A stretch of 31,275 nt of DNA from an uncultured Dorea sp. (GCA_910584575.1 CAJUBG010000043.1:1-31275), one strand, 5' to 3'. Positions 6,333 to 14,410 are shown, counted from the first letter of the stretch. Numbers and translations: made by a program. Notes: generated from the letters alone by a model not told the origin.

Positions 6333-7736
6333 TTACATAAATATATTCAAAATAATAACTTCCACGACTCCAACCGCCCACGCAACGGTAGAAGTAACTG
6401 ACCAGACTGTCAACTGGTCCTTCGCCTCACTGACGCCAAGAGTCCTGTTTACAACCCAGAAATAACTGTCGTTAAAATATCCGAAGAACAGAGAACCAAC
6501 ACAACATGCAACTGCACCAAGCAGCGGGCTTGCGCCTGACGCTACCACGATAGGCGCGGAGATACTTGCCGCCGTCGTCATGGCTACCGTACCTGAGCCC
6601 TGGATGAAACGCATTGCCGTTGAGATAATCAGCGGAAGAATAATAATCGGAACCGCTGTCTGTGCAAGCCCTTCTGCCATAAATGTTCCAAGTCCGGAAT
6701 CCTTAATAATCTGTCCCAGGGCGCCGCCTCCGCCAGTCACAAGCATGATGATACCTGCGGACATCATACCCTTCTCCATCTCGGAGATACAAGTCTGCCT
6801 GTCAAGATTCCTTCCCAGTGTAAAGATTGCCACCAAAAGTCCAAGTCCAACCGCCACAATCGGCTGTCCAAGGAACACCAGCACCTCCATGAAGCCTGAA
6901 GTCTTTCCCAGGGCTGAAGCAATCGTGTTAATGAGAATCAAAACGATTGGCACAATCAGAGGCATGAAGGATTCAAGAGTCCCCGGCATCCCTGTCAAAT
7001 CCATAGAAAATGCGTTCTCATAATCCGGCTCCTGGTAAGGCGCCTCAATAATCTCGCCTTCCTCGTTTACAATACGGTAATACTTCTTAGCCAACACCAT
7101 TCTGGCATAAGCGATACATGCAATCGCCATAGGAAGCGCAAGAACGATGGTAAGCAAAATGAACTTTCCTACATCCACTCCGAAGATACCGCACACACCA
7201 AGGGGGCCAGGTGTGGGCGGAACCAGGGAGTGGGTGATTACAAGACCCGCCGCCAAAGACACGCCAAGGGCAATGACGGATTTCTTGGTCGCCTTGGAAA
7301 TAGCCTTAGCAATGGGCGCCAATACTACGAAACCAGAATCACAGAAAATCGGGATGGATACCAAAAAACCTGTAAGCGCCAGGGCTTCCTCCTCCCGCTT
7401 CTTGCCGAACAGCTTAAGGAATGTATGAGCCATTCGCTTCGCCGCCCCTGTCACCTCAAAGATTTGCCCCATCATAACGCCAAAGCCGATAATAATACCG
7501 ATACTGCCTAGCGTTCCGCCAAATCCCGATGTAATGGAATTTACAATACCAAAGGTCTTCCCATCCTCAAGAGTGATATTTACCAGAGGCATACCTCCTA
7601 CCACGCCCACAATAATCGTACAGATAATCAACGCCAGAAACGCCTGTACCTTTGTCTTTAAAACCAGGAATATCAGGACGGCAATACCGATTGCCAGACC
7701 TATCAACATTCTCTGCCCACTCAGTCCGTTTACCAT
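6333..7736 (-). CDS. GntP-family gluconate/acid-sugar permease
   Basis: This 467-residue membrane protein belongs to the GntP family of proton-coupled acid-sugar symporters. About twelve to fourteen hydrophobic segments are visible. Typical stretches include the GFGGTLGSIGIIIGFGVMMG region (about 70-90), SIPIFCDSGFVVLAPIAKAI (about 126-146), LVPPTPGPLGV (about 170-180) and the C-terminal GSLFFGYFNDSYFWVVNRTL. It is the last gene of the catabolic unit behind the PdxA2-type dehydrogenase, so its likely cargo is a four-carbon acid sugar such as threonate or erythronate rather than gluconate. AAGGGG precedes the ATG by 7 nt. A 118-bp gap with a strong hairpin separates it from the preceding gene. 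Confidence 0.92.
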   Translation of the reverse strand: MVNGLSGQRMLIGLAIGIAVLIFLVLKTKVQAFLALIICTIIVGVVGGMPLVNITLEDGKTFGIVNSITSGFGGTLGSIGIIIGFGVMMGQIFEVTGAAKRMAHTFLKLFGKKREEEALALTGFLVSIPIFCDSGFVVLAPIAKAISKATKKSVIALGVSLAAGLVITHSLVPPTPGPLGVCGIFGVDVGKFILLTIVLALPMAIACIAYARMVLAKKYYRIVNEEGEIIEAPYQEPDYENAFSMDLTGMPGTLESFMPLIVPIVLILINTIASALGKTSGFMEVLVFLGQPIVAVGLGLLVAIFTLGRNLDRQTCISEMEKGMMSAGIIMLVTGGGGALGQIIKDSGLGTFMAEGLAQTAVPIIILPLIISTAMRFIQGSGTVAMTTAASISAPIVVASGASPLLGAVACCVGSLFFGYFNDSYFWVVNRTLGVSEAKDQLTVWSVTSTVAWAVGVVEVIILNIFM

Positions 7737-7807
7737 AACGAATCCCCTTTCCTTTTGAAATACTTTTTCTAAAATTTAATCTTTTCACAGACAAATATCT
7801 CCGGCAT

Positions 7808-7831
7808 AGACGGTGATTTACATCACCGTCT
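7808..7831 (-). repeat. Intercistronic hairpin between pdxA2-like and gntP-type genes
   Basis: Perfect 10-bp arms AGACGGTGAT (7808-7817) and ATCACCGTCT (7822-7831) with a 4-nt loop. No U-tract follows on the minus strand, so full termination is unlikely. The position suggests an mRNA stability or partial-attenuation element that sets the permease level relative to the enzymes. Confidence 0.6.
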
Positions 7832-7854
7832 CATTCTCTGCCTGATTCCTTCGT

Positions 7855-8859
7855 CTATGGCTTCATCACAAAATTCGGCGCATACTTCGCCGCCAGCAAA
7901 ATAGCTTCAATCATGCTGACCGCACTCACGATTCCCTTTCCTGCAATGTCAAACGCAGTCCCATGGTCTACCGATGTACGAAGAATCGGCATACCGTTGG
8001 TAATGGCAATCGTTTTCTCAAAATCAAGCGTCTTTGTAGCAATGTGCCCCTGGTCATGATAGAGGGATAACACACTGTTGTATTTTCCGATTGCCGCCTG
8101 ATGGAACACAGAATCCGCACCGACAGGCCCTACCACATTGTAGCCCTCTGCCTGTAATTCCTCTACTGCTGGCGTAATCTCATTGACCTCCTCCCATCCG
8201 AACAGCCCATGCTCGCCGCTATGGGGATTCAGTCCCGCGATAGCCATAGTGCCCTCTGATACGCCAAGCTTTTTAAGGGCAAGAAGGCACCGCTTCACAT
8301 AATCCTTGATCCTATCCTTGGTAATCATATCCAGCATTTCACGCAAAGACACATGCCTTGTCAGGAAGAATACACGCATCCCGTTGGTTTCAAACATGGT
8401 CAGCGGGTCTTCTGTATCCGTCAGAGCGCCGAAAATCTCCGTATGTCCGATAAAGTTAATCTCACCTGCCCGCAATGACTCCTTGTTAATCGGCGTCGTA
8501 GCTACGGCGTCCACCTTCCTGGCATTGGCAAGCTCGATGCTCTTTGCAATGTACGCATAAGCCGCCTTTCCGCACATGCCGTTCACACGTCCAAACTCAA
8601 AATTTGCCATGTCAACATTAGCCAGATCAATCAGGTTCAAAACTCCCTCTCGGTAATCCCCCTCCTTTGGCTCGCTGATTACATGAACCGTAAGATTGGC
8701 GCCCGTAATCTTGATGGCATTTTCCATGATCGTCCTGTCTCCCACAACCACACACTCCGCCACGTCAAATACTTCCTTAGAAGCGACTGATTTTGCTACA
8801 ATCTCCGGCCCTACTCCCGCCGGATCTCCGATTGGTACTGCGATTCGTGATTTTCCCAT
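7855..8859 (-). CDS. pdxA2: PdxA2-family 4-phospho-acid-sugar dehydrogenase (D-threonate/D-erythronate pathway)
   Basis: A 334-residue PdxA-fold NAD-dependent oxidative decarboxylase. The N terminus IAVPIGDPAGVGPEI is the family fingerprint. Metal/substrate residues are seen in FIGHTEIFGALT (His near 139), LSLYHDQGHIATKTLDF and TSVDHGTAFDIAGKG. PdxA itself oxidises 4-hydroxythreonine 4-phosphate for vitamin B6. Here the neighbours are acid-sugar kinases and a permease, matching the PdxA2 branch in which D-threonate or D-erythronate 4-phosphate is oxidised and decarboxylated to dihydroxyacetone phosphate. It lies 42 bp behind the second kinase gene. A role in B6 synthesis is less likely because no other pdx gene is present. 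Confidence 0.87.
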   Translation of the reverse strand: MGKSRIAVPIGDPAGVGPEIVAKSVASKEVFDVAECVVVGDRTIMENAIKITGANLTVHVISEPKEGDYREGVLNLIDLANVDMANFEFGRVNGMCGKAAYAYIAKSIELANARKVDAVATTPINKESLRAGEINFIGHTEIFGALTDTEDPLTMFETNGMRVFFLTRHVSLREMLDMITKDRIKDYVKRCLLALKKLGVSEGTMAIAGLNPHSGEHGLFGWEEVNEITPAVEELQAEGYNVVGPVGADSVFHQAAIGKYNSVLSLYHDQGHIATKTLDFEKTIAITNGMPILRTSVDHGTAFDIAGKGIVSAVSMIEAILLAAKYAPNFVMKP

Positions 8860-8901
8860 AATTTTTCTTCCTTTCTCAAATAAATATAATTGACATCCTT
8901 A

Positions 8902-10206
8902 CTAAATGTACAACTTTTCCTTTAAATACGTGATACACTGGTTGATGGCGTCGCGTCCGCCCTGGCTTCCGCCCTTGGTGATAATGTGGACGCCCTCGAA
9001 TTCACCCTTTAAAAACTGCCCGTATGCGGCAAGTGGAAGCACCTCGTCTTTCAGAGATAATCCGGCTGTCTTAAATCTTTCGCACACGGCAACCGTCACA
9101 TCTCCTCCGCTGGTGTAAAGCCCCCGAAACGTAGGCTCTGCCTTGAAGATTCTGTATGTAATCTCCGCAAATGCATGGTTAATCCTTCCGGTCACATCGT
9201 CAAGGGAACACTGATACCGTTCCATATAGGGCCTAAAATCAATCCGGTTCTCCGGATAAATCCCGTCTCCTGTCACGGTACAGATGGCGTTGCGGTCACA
9301 GGCGGCAAGGATATCGTCTGCCACCCTCTCAATCTCCGCTTCCCTCTTTTCATCGCCCTCCAACAGCTCTTTGGTATCCACGAACACATTATGGGTTCTC
9401 TGGGACAGCCAAAGCTCTTTCATCTGTGCGGTTGTGTTCGGATTCACACTTCCCACCACGGCAAGAATCTTGCTCTTTTCCTTCTTCTGGGACGGCGTAA
9501 TCAGCTTCCTCGCCAGAGTCGCCGTAAATACCCCAGGATCTACCGCAACCACATGCAGCTTACTGGTGATGACCGCGTCCGCAATCAGATCCAAGTCCTC
9601 CTGGGTGATACAATCCAGAACGATAATCCTGCTGCCGCCGGCAACGCACTGGTTCATCAAGTCCGCCAGATAATGCTTCCCATGCATCAAATCCTTTAGC
9701 TGAATGGACGATACCCGGTACTTGCTCTGCTCGTTAAAGAGCACCGCCGCCTCCGAAATCTTCACAGGCGTCTTAGGGTCAATGGCAATATCCGTCTTGT
9801 GAAGGGGTAAACCGTTTACCAACATGTAGCCGCCTACCACAACCCTTCCGGACGAAGGGAAACAGGGCGCGGCAATGGCAACATAATCCTCCCCCAGGCA
9901 ATCCAGCATAGCGTCCGTCTCACTTCCCAGATTCCCCCGAAGGGTACTGTCAATCCGCTTGGAATAAACCTTCACGTCGTCTCCCTTCAACAGATTGCAG
10001 ACATTATGCACTCTGTTATAGGCAATGTCAGGCTCTACGCCCCGACTGTCCGTGGGATACAGGACACAATCGCAATCCGCCAGCGTTGACAGCTCGATTC
10101 GCTCGGTATTCATCACCGTGTACGCTTCATAGTTCATTTTCTTCAGGAGTACACCGGTGGCATTGGCTCCTGTCAAATCGTCTGCTATTACAACACACTG
10201 AGACAT
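8902..10206 (-). CDS. Four-carbon acid sugar kinase (DUF1537), DtnK-like
   Basis: A 434-residue kinase of the DUF1537 family, with a sugar-binding N-terminal domain and a nucleotide-binding C-terminal domain. Visible motifs are IADDLTGANATGVLL (7-21), KRIDSTLRGNLGSE (83-96), TSGGDVTVAV and ITKGGSQGGRDA (Lys near 411). Being directly upstream of the PdxA2-type gene, it most likely phosphorylates D-threonate or D-erythronate at O4 before oxidation and decarboxylation to dihydroxyacetone phosphate. AGGAGG precedes the ATG by 6 nt. It starts a separate transcription unit: a consensus promoter overlapped by DeoR-type repeats occupies the 160-bp gap upstream. Exact stereochemistry of the substrate is not readable. 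Confidence 0.9.
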   Translation of the reverse strand: MSQCVVIADDLTGANATGVLLKKMNYEAYTVMNTERIELSTLADCDCVLYPTDSRGVEPDIAYNRVHNVCNLLKGDDVKVYSKRIDSTLRGNLGSETDAMLDCLGEDYVAIAAPCFPSSGRVVVGGYMLVNGLPLHKTDIAIDPKTPVKISEAAVLFNEQSKYRVSSIQLKDLMHGKHYLADLMNQCVAGGSRIIVLDCITQEDLDLIADAVITSKLHVVAVDPGVFTATLARKLITPSQKKEKSKILAVVGSVNPNTTAQMKELWLSQRTHNVFVDTKELLEGDEKREAEIERVADDILAACDRNAICTVTGDGIYPENRIDFRPYMERYQCSLDDVTGRINHAFAEITYRIFKAEPTFRGLYTSGGDVTVAVCERFKTAGLSLKDEVLPLAAYGQFLKGEFEGVHIITKGGSQGGRDAINQCITYLKEKLYI

Positions 10207-10232
10207 AACCAGCCTCCTTTCTATAAACTTAT

Positions 10233-10346
10233 AATGTTTGTTTGTGTTTATATTGTACTCCTATTGTTTGTTTATGTCAATTTAATCTATTTATTATCAA
10301 AGTTTTCGGCTAATCGCACAAATATAATGTTTGATTTTGTTTATTT
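10233..10346 (-). promoter_or_regulatory. Triplicate DeoR-type operator repeats upstream of the DtnK-like kinase
   Basis: Three same-orientation repeats on the plus strand start at 10233 (AATGTTTGTTTGTGTTTA), 10263 (ATTGTTTGTTTATGTCAA) and 10326 (AATGTTTGATTTTGTTTA). The consensus is A-W-TGTTTG-W-T-T-D-T-G-T. DeoR-family repressors of sugar operons in Firmicutes commonly bind such TGTTTG direct repeats. The middle copy covers the -35 element and the first lies at the -10/transcription start, where binding would block polymerase. Confidence 0.65.
10252..10280 (-). promoter_or_regulatory. Internal promoter for the dtnK-like/pdxA2/gntP unit
   Basis: On the minus strand perfect TTGACA (10280-10275), a 17-bp spacer and TACAAT (10257-10252) form a near-consensus promoter about 45 bp before the kinase start. 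It splits the five same-strand catabolic genes into two transcription units. Confidence 0.75.
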
Positions 10347-10366
10347 TTACCAAAGTGATTTCTCAC

Positions 10367-11791
10367 CTACTTTCCCATCAGCACCTCTGCCGCCTCCTTA
10401 AGGGTGGTAATCTCTCCCACATTTCCTGGGAAAATGACATAAGGCGTCATAGGGAATTTGCTCTCATCCCCTGTCTGCCAAACCGGAATACCCGGCTTAA
10501 TCTGACCGAGAACATTTGCTTTCCTTACCCTAAGAGCTTTCGTCCCCACATCACTGGAGGTAATGCCGCCTTTGGCAATCACGAAGCTTGGCGTAACGCT
10601 GAGCCGTCCCACCAAAGACTGCACCGCGTCGGAAATCCTGACGGACAATCTCAGTTCATCCTCCTTGTCTCCGGTATCCGCCGTGATTAATGCCCGCGTC
10701 GTATAACAGCAGACTGTCTTTCCGGCTTTTATGCACTCCTCCTCTTTATTAAGGCACCGCTTTACCTCTGCCTCAAATGCAGCCTCATCCTTTACGAGAG
10801 TCGCATCCAGCTCAATAAATTCAATGTCAGACAGCTCTTTTAAGCACTCTACCTGCTTCGTTGTCTTGTCTGTGTGCGAGCCGACTACCACGATTCCTCC
10901 GTTTGACGTCTCTTTTACCACCATCTGCTCTCTGGTTAGTAACGGCTGGTCTGTCACGGCGCCCATGACCTTCACGATAGCCGCCGCTGTACGGAACATA
11001 AATACCTTGCCCTTAGCCATAGCGCGGTAAAGCGCCACACAGAACACCTTCACATCCACATAATCGATTGCATTTACAATAATCTTATTGAAATCCTTCA
11101 CCTCCATCAACTGAGCCTCAATCCTGTCAATATCCATGTTGTGGATGTCCTCAAGGGAAATGCAGGTCACATCAGCGGCTTTATATTCCCCCTTTGTCTT
11201 TTCCTCCACGTATTCCGGCATGGTTTGCGCAGTATAGCCAAATGTCTTGTCCTTGGCAAATTCCGTCTCATTTGCCGGAACAAGGTCGTCGCCGTACTTT
11301 ACGTAGTGTACGTTCTCAATCGTAAACCGTCCGCCTTCTTTGAAAAACGGACAGAGAATCTCGCCGTCAATGGTCTTTCCCGTATTCTGCTCATAGCAGC
11401 CCTTAAGAAGCTGCGTCTCCAGGGGATAATGTCCCCGTAGCGTACTGTCGCTTCTGCTGATGAAAATGTATTCCTTCCCCGTCTCCTTCGCCACTTCGTC
11501 TACCACAGCCCCAATCTCCTGGTGTGCCTTCGTGGTTTCCTCCTGTGTGAAGCCGCGGGAGTTGGTCAAAACATAGAACAGATTGTTGTCCTCCTCAAAG
11601 CCCTGCCGGATGCTGTCCTTCTCCCAGTTGGTGTAAACGGAAATGTCATGAACCGTCTGCACTCCCGTGGGGTCGTCGTCCAACACAACAATCTTCTTAT
11701 TGTTCCTGTCGATTTCCTTCTGCAACAGGCTGTCGATATATTCCTCATCAATCTTCTTGTAAGAGTTTAAAACATCTGCTTTGACTGCCAT
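10367..11791 (-). CDS. Second four-carbon acid sugar kinase (DUF1537), divergent subgroup
   Basis: A 474-residue DUF1537 protein that is clearly a different subgroup from the neighbouring kinase. The N-terminal motif reads VVLDDDPTGVQTVHD (36-50) and the sugar-site motif RSDSTLRGHYPLE (113-125). An extra GGRFTIENVHY segment is present near 150-160. The C terminus carries AKGGITSSDVGTKAL (Lys near 407) and ends with a WQTGDESKFPMTPYVIFPGNVG block. Family knowledge supports ATP-dependent phosphorylation of a tetronate or oxo-tetronate. It follows the GarR-like dehydrogenase by 17 bp, so the two probably act in sequence, but no OtnI or OtnC homologue is present to finish the known L-threonate route. 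Substrate unknown. Confidence 0.87.
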   Translation of the reverse strand: MAVKADVLNSYKKIDEEYIDSLLQKEIDRNNKKIVVLDDDPTGVQTVHDISVYTNWEKDSIRQGFEEDNNLFYVLTNSRGFTQEETTKAHQEIGAVVDEVAKETGKEYIFISRSDSTLRGHYPLETQLLKGCYEQNTGKTIDGEILCPFFKEGGRFTIENVHYVKYGDDLVPANETEFAKDKTFGYTAQTMPEYVEEKTKGEYKAADVTCISLEDIHNMDIDRIEAQLMEVKDFNKIIVNAIDYVDVKVFCVALYRAMAKGKVFMFRTAAAIVKVMGAVTDQPLLTREQMVVKETSNGGIVVVGSHTDKTTKQVECLKELSDIEFIELDATLVKDEAAFEAEVKRCLNKEEECIKAGKTVCCYTTRALITADTGDKEDELRLSVRISDAVQSLVGRLSVTPSFVIAKGGITSSDVGTKALRVRKANVLGQIKPGIPVWQTGDESKFPMTPYVIFPGNVGEITTLKEAAEVLMGK

Positions 11792-11808
11792 CGTCCCATT
11801 CCTCCCTG

Positions 11809-12696
11809 CTAATCAAACTTCTTTACTTCCACGTCGGCCAGCTTCTCGAAATACTGTACGATTCCGCCGTGGTCGTCGTTCATATGTCCATGAATCTTCA
11901 AGGTCTGCAAAATCTCATAGAGCTGTGCCGTATATGGAATCGGTACGTCAATGGAATGGGCGGTATTCACCACATTCTTGATATCCTTGTGATTGATGCG
12001 GATTGGGCCGCCCGGCTTAAAGTTGCGCTCTACAATCATCGGAATCTTTGCGTCCAGGACTGCGCTTCCCGCAAGGCCGCCCCGGATTGCCTCGTATACC
12101 TTCTGCGGGTCTGCCCCTGCCTTTGTTGCCAGTACAAACGCCTCGGATACGACTGCTATGGTGTTGTTTACAATCACCTGGTTGGCAAGCTTGGTAACAC
12201 TTCCGCTTCCACTCTCTCCAATCAACAGCGCGGATGAGCCTAAGATGTCAAAATATTCCTTCATCTCATTAAAATCCTTCTCGTCTCCGCCTGCCATAAT
12301 CGCCAATGTCCCTGCAACTGCCCCCGGCTCTCCTCCGGAAACCGGCGCGTCCACGAAGCCTACGCCCTTCTCCTTCAATGCCGTGTAACACTCCTTAGAT
12401 TCCACAGGGGTCACTGAGCTCATGTCGCAGATTACGGCTCCTGCCTTCACGGTTGACGCCACGCCGCCCTCGTCAAACAGGATGGATTTGGTAATGGCGC
12501 CGCTTGGAACCATAATAATGATACGCTCGCATTTTTCTCCGATCTCTGCATAACTCGCTTCTACTGCGCCGGCTGCAACCACATCTGCAACTGCTTCTTT
12601 GTTCAGATCGGCAACCATCAAGTCTACTCCTGCCTTCAGCATGTTCTTTGCCATTGGTCTTCCCATGATACCAAGTCCGATAAATCCTACCTTCAT
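11809..12696 (-). CDS. garR: Beta-hydroxyacid dehydrogenase, tartronate-semialdehyde reductase/threonate dehydrogenase type
   Basis: A 295-residue NAD(P)-dependent enzyme of the 3-hydroxyisobutyrate dehydrogenase superfamily. The Rossmann loop is FIGLGIMGRPMAKN (5-18), the substrate loop DAPVSGGEPGAVAGTLAIM (116-134), and the catalytic Lys is 169 in GSVTKLANQ. The C-terminal NDDHGGIVQYFEKLA resembles GarR (2-hydroxy-3-oxopropionate reductase). The FKPGGPIRINHKDI stretch differs from the usual GarR sequence, so an L-threonate or D-erythronate 2-dehydrogenase role is equally possible given the kinase next door. It is first in its operon, under a promoter containing a GntR-type palindrome. Confidence 0.85.
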   Translation of the reverse strand: MKVGFIGLGIMGRPMAKNMLKAGVDLMVADLNKEAVADVVAAGAVEASYAEIGEKCERIIIMVPSGAITKSILFDEGGVASTVKAGAVICDMSSVTPVESKECYTALKEKGVGFVDAPVSGGEPGAVAGTLAIMAGGDEKDFNEMKEYFDILGSSALLIGESGSGSVTKLANQVIVNNTIAVVSEAFVLATKAGADPQKVYEAIRGGLAGSAVLDAKIPMIVERNFKPGGPIRINHKDIKNVVNTAHSIDVPIPYTAQLYEILQTLKIHGHMNDDHGGIVQYFEKLADVEVKKFD

Positions 12697-12735
12697 TTTT
12701 ACTACTTCCTTTCTCGTTTTAAATTTGTTGTACTC

Positions 12736-12764
12736 ATCTTACTGCATACCGGTATACCGGTCAA
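12736..12764 (-). promoter_or_regulatory. Promoter of the garR-like/kinase operon
   Basis: On the minus strand TTGACC (12764-12759), a 17-bp spacer and TAAGAT (12741-12736) lie 40 bp before the garR-like start. A 14-bp palindrome fills most of the spacer. Confidence 0.6.
12748..12761. promoter_or_regulatory. GntR-type palindromic operator
   Basis: ACCGGTATACCGGT is a perfect 14-bp palindrome with core GGTATACC, closely resembling operators of FadR-subfamily GntR regulators such as UxuR and ExuR. It lies between the -35 and -10 of the garR-like promoter and about 200 bp from the divergent GntR-family gene, so that regulator is the obvious ligand. Confidence 0.7.
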
Positions 12765-12888
12765 GAGATTTGACGGAATTATTTTGCTTTCTCCCTTTTC
12801 AACAGTTTTAAAGGTCTATTTTTGTGCAAAATGTATATATAATCAATTATATTTCGTTATATTTTTCACAGGTTAAACAATATTGCGG

Positions 12889-12917
12889 TTGACAGGATAT
12901 ATGACAGAATATATACT
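12889..12917 (+). promoter_or_regulatory. Promoter of the GntR-family regulator
   Basis: Perfect TTGACA (12889-12894), a 17-bp spacer and TATACT (12912-12917) point toward the gntR-type gene, leaving a leader of about 40 nt. The rest of the 268-bp divergent gap holds only the opposing promoter and operator. Confidence 0.75.
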
Positions 12918-12964
12918 ATTTTTAGATAAAAATAAGAAACGCCAGGAAACGAAAGGATTGTGTC

Positions 12965-13621
12965 ATGACACCGTTAAACGAACAAGCATACCAACATCTG
13001 CAAAGCCTGATCATGGAGGGACAATTTGTTTACAATCAGATTTATTCCGAGACGAAGCTTTCCAAAGAGCTTGGCATCTCCCGAACGCCGTTTCGGGACG
13101 CTGTCCACAGGCTTGCCCAGGAGGGTTATATTGACATCATCCCAAGCAAGGGCTTCATGCTTCATCAGCTTACAAGACAGGATATTGACGAGACGTTCCA
13201 GGTCCGTTCCGCTTTGGAATGTTACTGCACCTTACAGATTACGAAACAGGTTGCGGACGCGCCCGTGGGCCATCCGGTAAAGAAGCTCATAAGAGAGCTG
13301 CGGCTGATAATGGATATGTTAAAGGAAATCATTGACACAGGCGGATCGATTGAAGAATTCTGCGAGTATGACTTCCAGTTTCATACCAAGATAATCGACT
13401 ATCCTGGGAATCATCAGATTTCTTCTATCTTTGCAACCTTCAAATACCGTATGCGCAAGCTGGCCGAGCTTTCACTGGCCCATGAGGGGCGGCTTACGGA
13501 TACCTGGCATGAGCATCTGGCTATTTTGGAGGCTATGGAGAAGGGGGATGTGGCGCATGTATATGAGATTACGCTTACGCATATGGAGACGGCACGGGAG
13601 ATTAATCTGGAGGATCTGTAA
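12965..13621 (+). CDS. GntR-family (FCD domain) transcriptional regulator
   Basis: A 218-residue regulator of the FadR subfamily. The N-terminal winged helix (about 5-70) includes TKLSKELGISRTPFRDAVHRLAQEG and the wing IIPSKGF. The C-terminal FCD domain (about 75-212) keeps its metal-ligand pattern: Asp and His in EYDFQFHTKI, His in WHEHLAILEAM and His in THMETA. It is divergent from the garR-like operon and probably represses it through the 12748-12761 palindrome. An acid sugar or related carboxylate is the likely effector. It converges on the LytTR regulator with only 2 bp between the stop codons. Confidence 0.92.
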   Translation: MTPLNEQAYQHLQSLIMEGQFVYNQIYSETKLSKELGISRTPFRDAVHRLAQEGYIDIIPSKGFMLHQLTRQDIDETFQVRSALECYCTLQITKQVADAPVGHPVKKLIRELRLIMDMLKEIIDTGGSIEEFCEYDFQFHTKIIDYPGNHQISSIFATFKYRMRKLAELSLAHEGRLTDTWHEHLAILEAMEKGDVAHVYEITLTHMETAREINLEDL

Positions 13622-13623
13622 AA

Positions 13624-14349
13624 CTATCCCCCAATCTCCCTGCGCATCTGCTCAAAACAAAACTCCTTATAAGCGTTTTGCACCTCCTTTTCCCTCCTGC
13701 GGCTCATATACAGCTTTTTCCCATTGCTCATTCCAAAGAAATGGCCGCCAAACTCCACCACCTCATAGAAATTCACTACAATCCCCTTAGCACAGCGCCA
13801 AAAATAAGGGTATCCACAGATAAGCCTCTCAAACTCAGTCTGAGTAATCCTTGTCCGAATATCTTCCCCCTTCTTATTGTAGGCCGTTACAATATGATTA
13901 CTGTATTCTGTGTAAATAATATTGCGCAAAACCATATGCTGTCCGTCCGGCAGGACTACAAATCGTCCGGATTCATATTCCTCCAGCTTAAGCCTCTTAA
14001 ACATCTCCGAAATACTCTGTTTTGAAACAGGCTTTTGCAGATAATAGTGTGCGCCCACTTCATAGCTTTCGCTGGCAAACCCGTTACTGACCGTACAGAA
14101 AACCAACCGTACCTCCTCATCCATACAGCGAATCCTTCGGGCGGCGTCAATACCGGACAGCCCCTCCATATAGATATCCATAAGAATCAGGTCGTATCCA
14201 TGGGCCTCCCACACTTCAAGAAATTCCTCCGCGCATTGAAAGGTATCGACCCGATTTGCCAAATACCCTGCTTCGGACAGATACCCTCTGATTGTCTCGG
14301 ACAGATAGCTTAATTCCATCTGTTCATCGTCTATCACAGCGATTTTCAT
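13624..14349 (-). CDS. Orphan LytTR-family response regulator
   Basis: A 241-residue response regulator of the AgrA/LytR type. The receiver domain (1-115) has the acidic pocket DD at 7-8, the phosphoacceptor Asp58 in LILMDIYM, Thr86 and Lys106 in YLQKPVS. The LytTR DNA-binding domain (about 130-235) includes YTEYSNHIVTAY and WRCAKGIVVNFYEV. GGAG lies about 9 nt before the ATG. No histidine kinase gene is adjacent. The divergent neighbour is a surface-protein gene whose upstream DNA carries two direct repeats 20 bp apart, the arrangement LytTR proteins bind, so it is the likely target. Confidence 0.92.
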   Translation of the reverse strand: MKIAVIDDEQMELSYLSETIRGYLSEAGYLANRVDTFQCAEEFLEVWEAHGYDLILMDIYMEGLSGIDAARRIRCMDEEVRLVFCTVSNGFASESYEVGAHYYLQKPVSKQSISEMFKRLKLEEYESGRFVVLPDGQHMVLRNIIYTEYSNHIVTAYNKKGEDIRTRITQTEFERLICGYPYFWRCAKGIVVNFYEVVEFGGHFFGMSNGKKLYMSRRREKEVQNAYKEFCFEQMRREIGG

Positions 14350-14381
14350 AGATTTTCTCCAAATACAAATTTAATGAATCC

Positions 14382-14410
14382 ATGATACCACATGTTCATA
14401 TAAGAGACAA
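14382..14410 (-). promoter_or_regulatory. Promoter of the LytTR regulator
   Basis: On the minus strand TTGTCT (14410-14405), a 17-bp spacer and TATCAT (14387-14382) lie about 33 bp before the regulator start codon. Confidence 0.55.

Noticed and set aside
7855..8859. True PdxA of vitamin B6 synthesis
   Set aside because: The gene is embedded with acid-sugar kinases and a GntP-type permease, and no other B6 gene is present, so the PdxA2 role is favoured.
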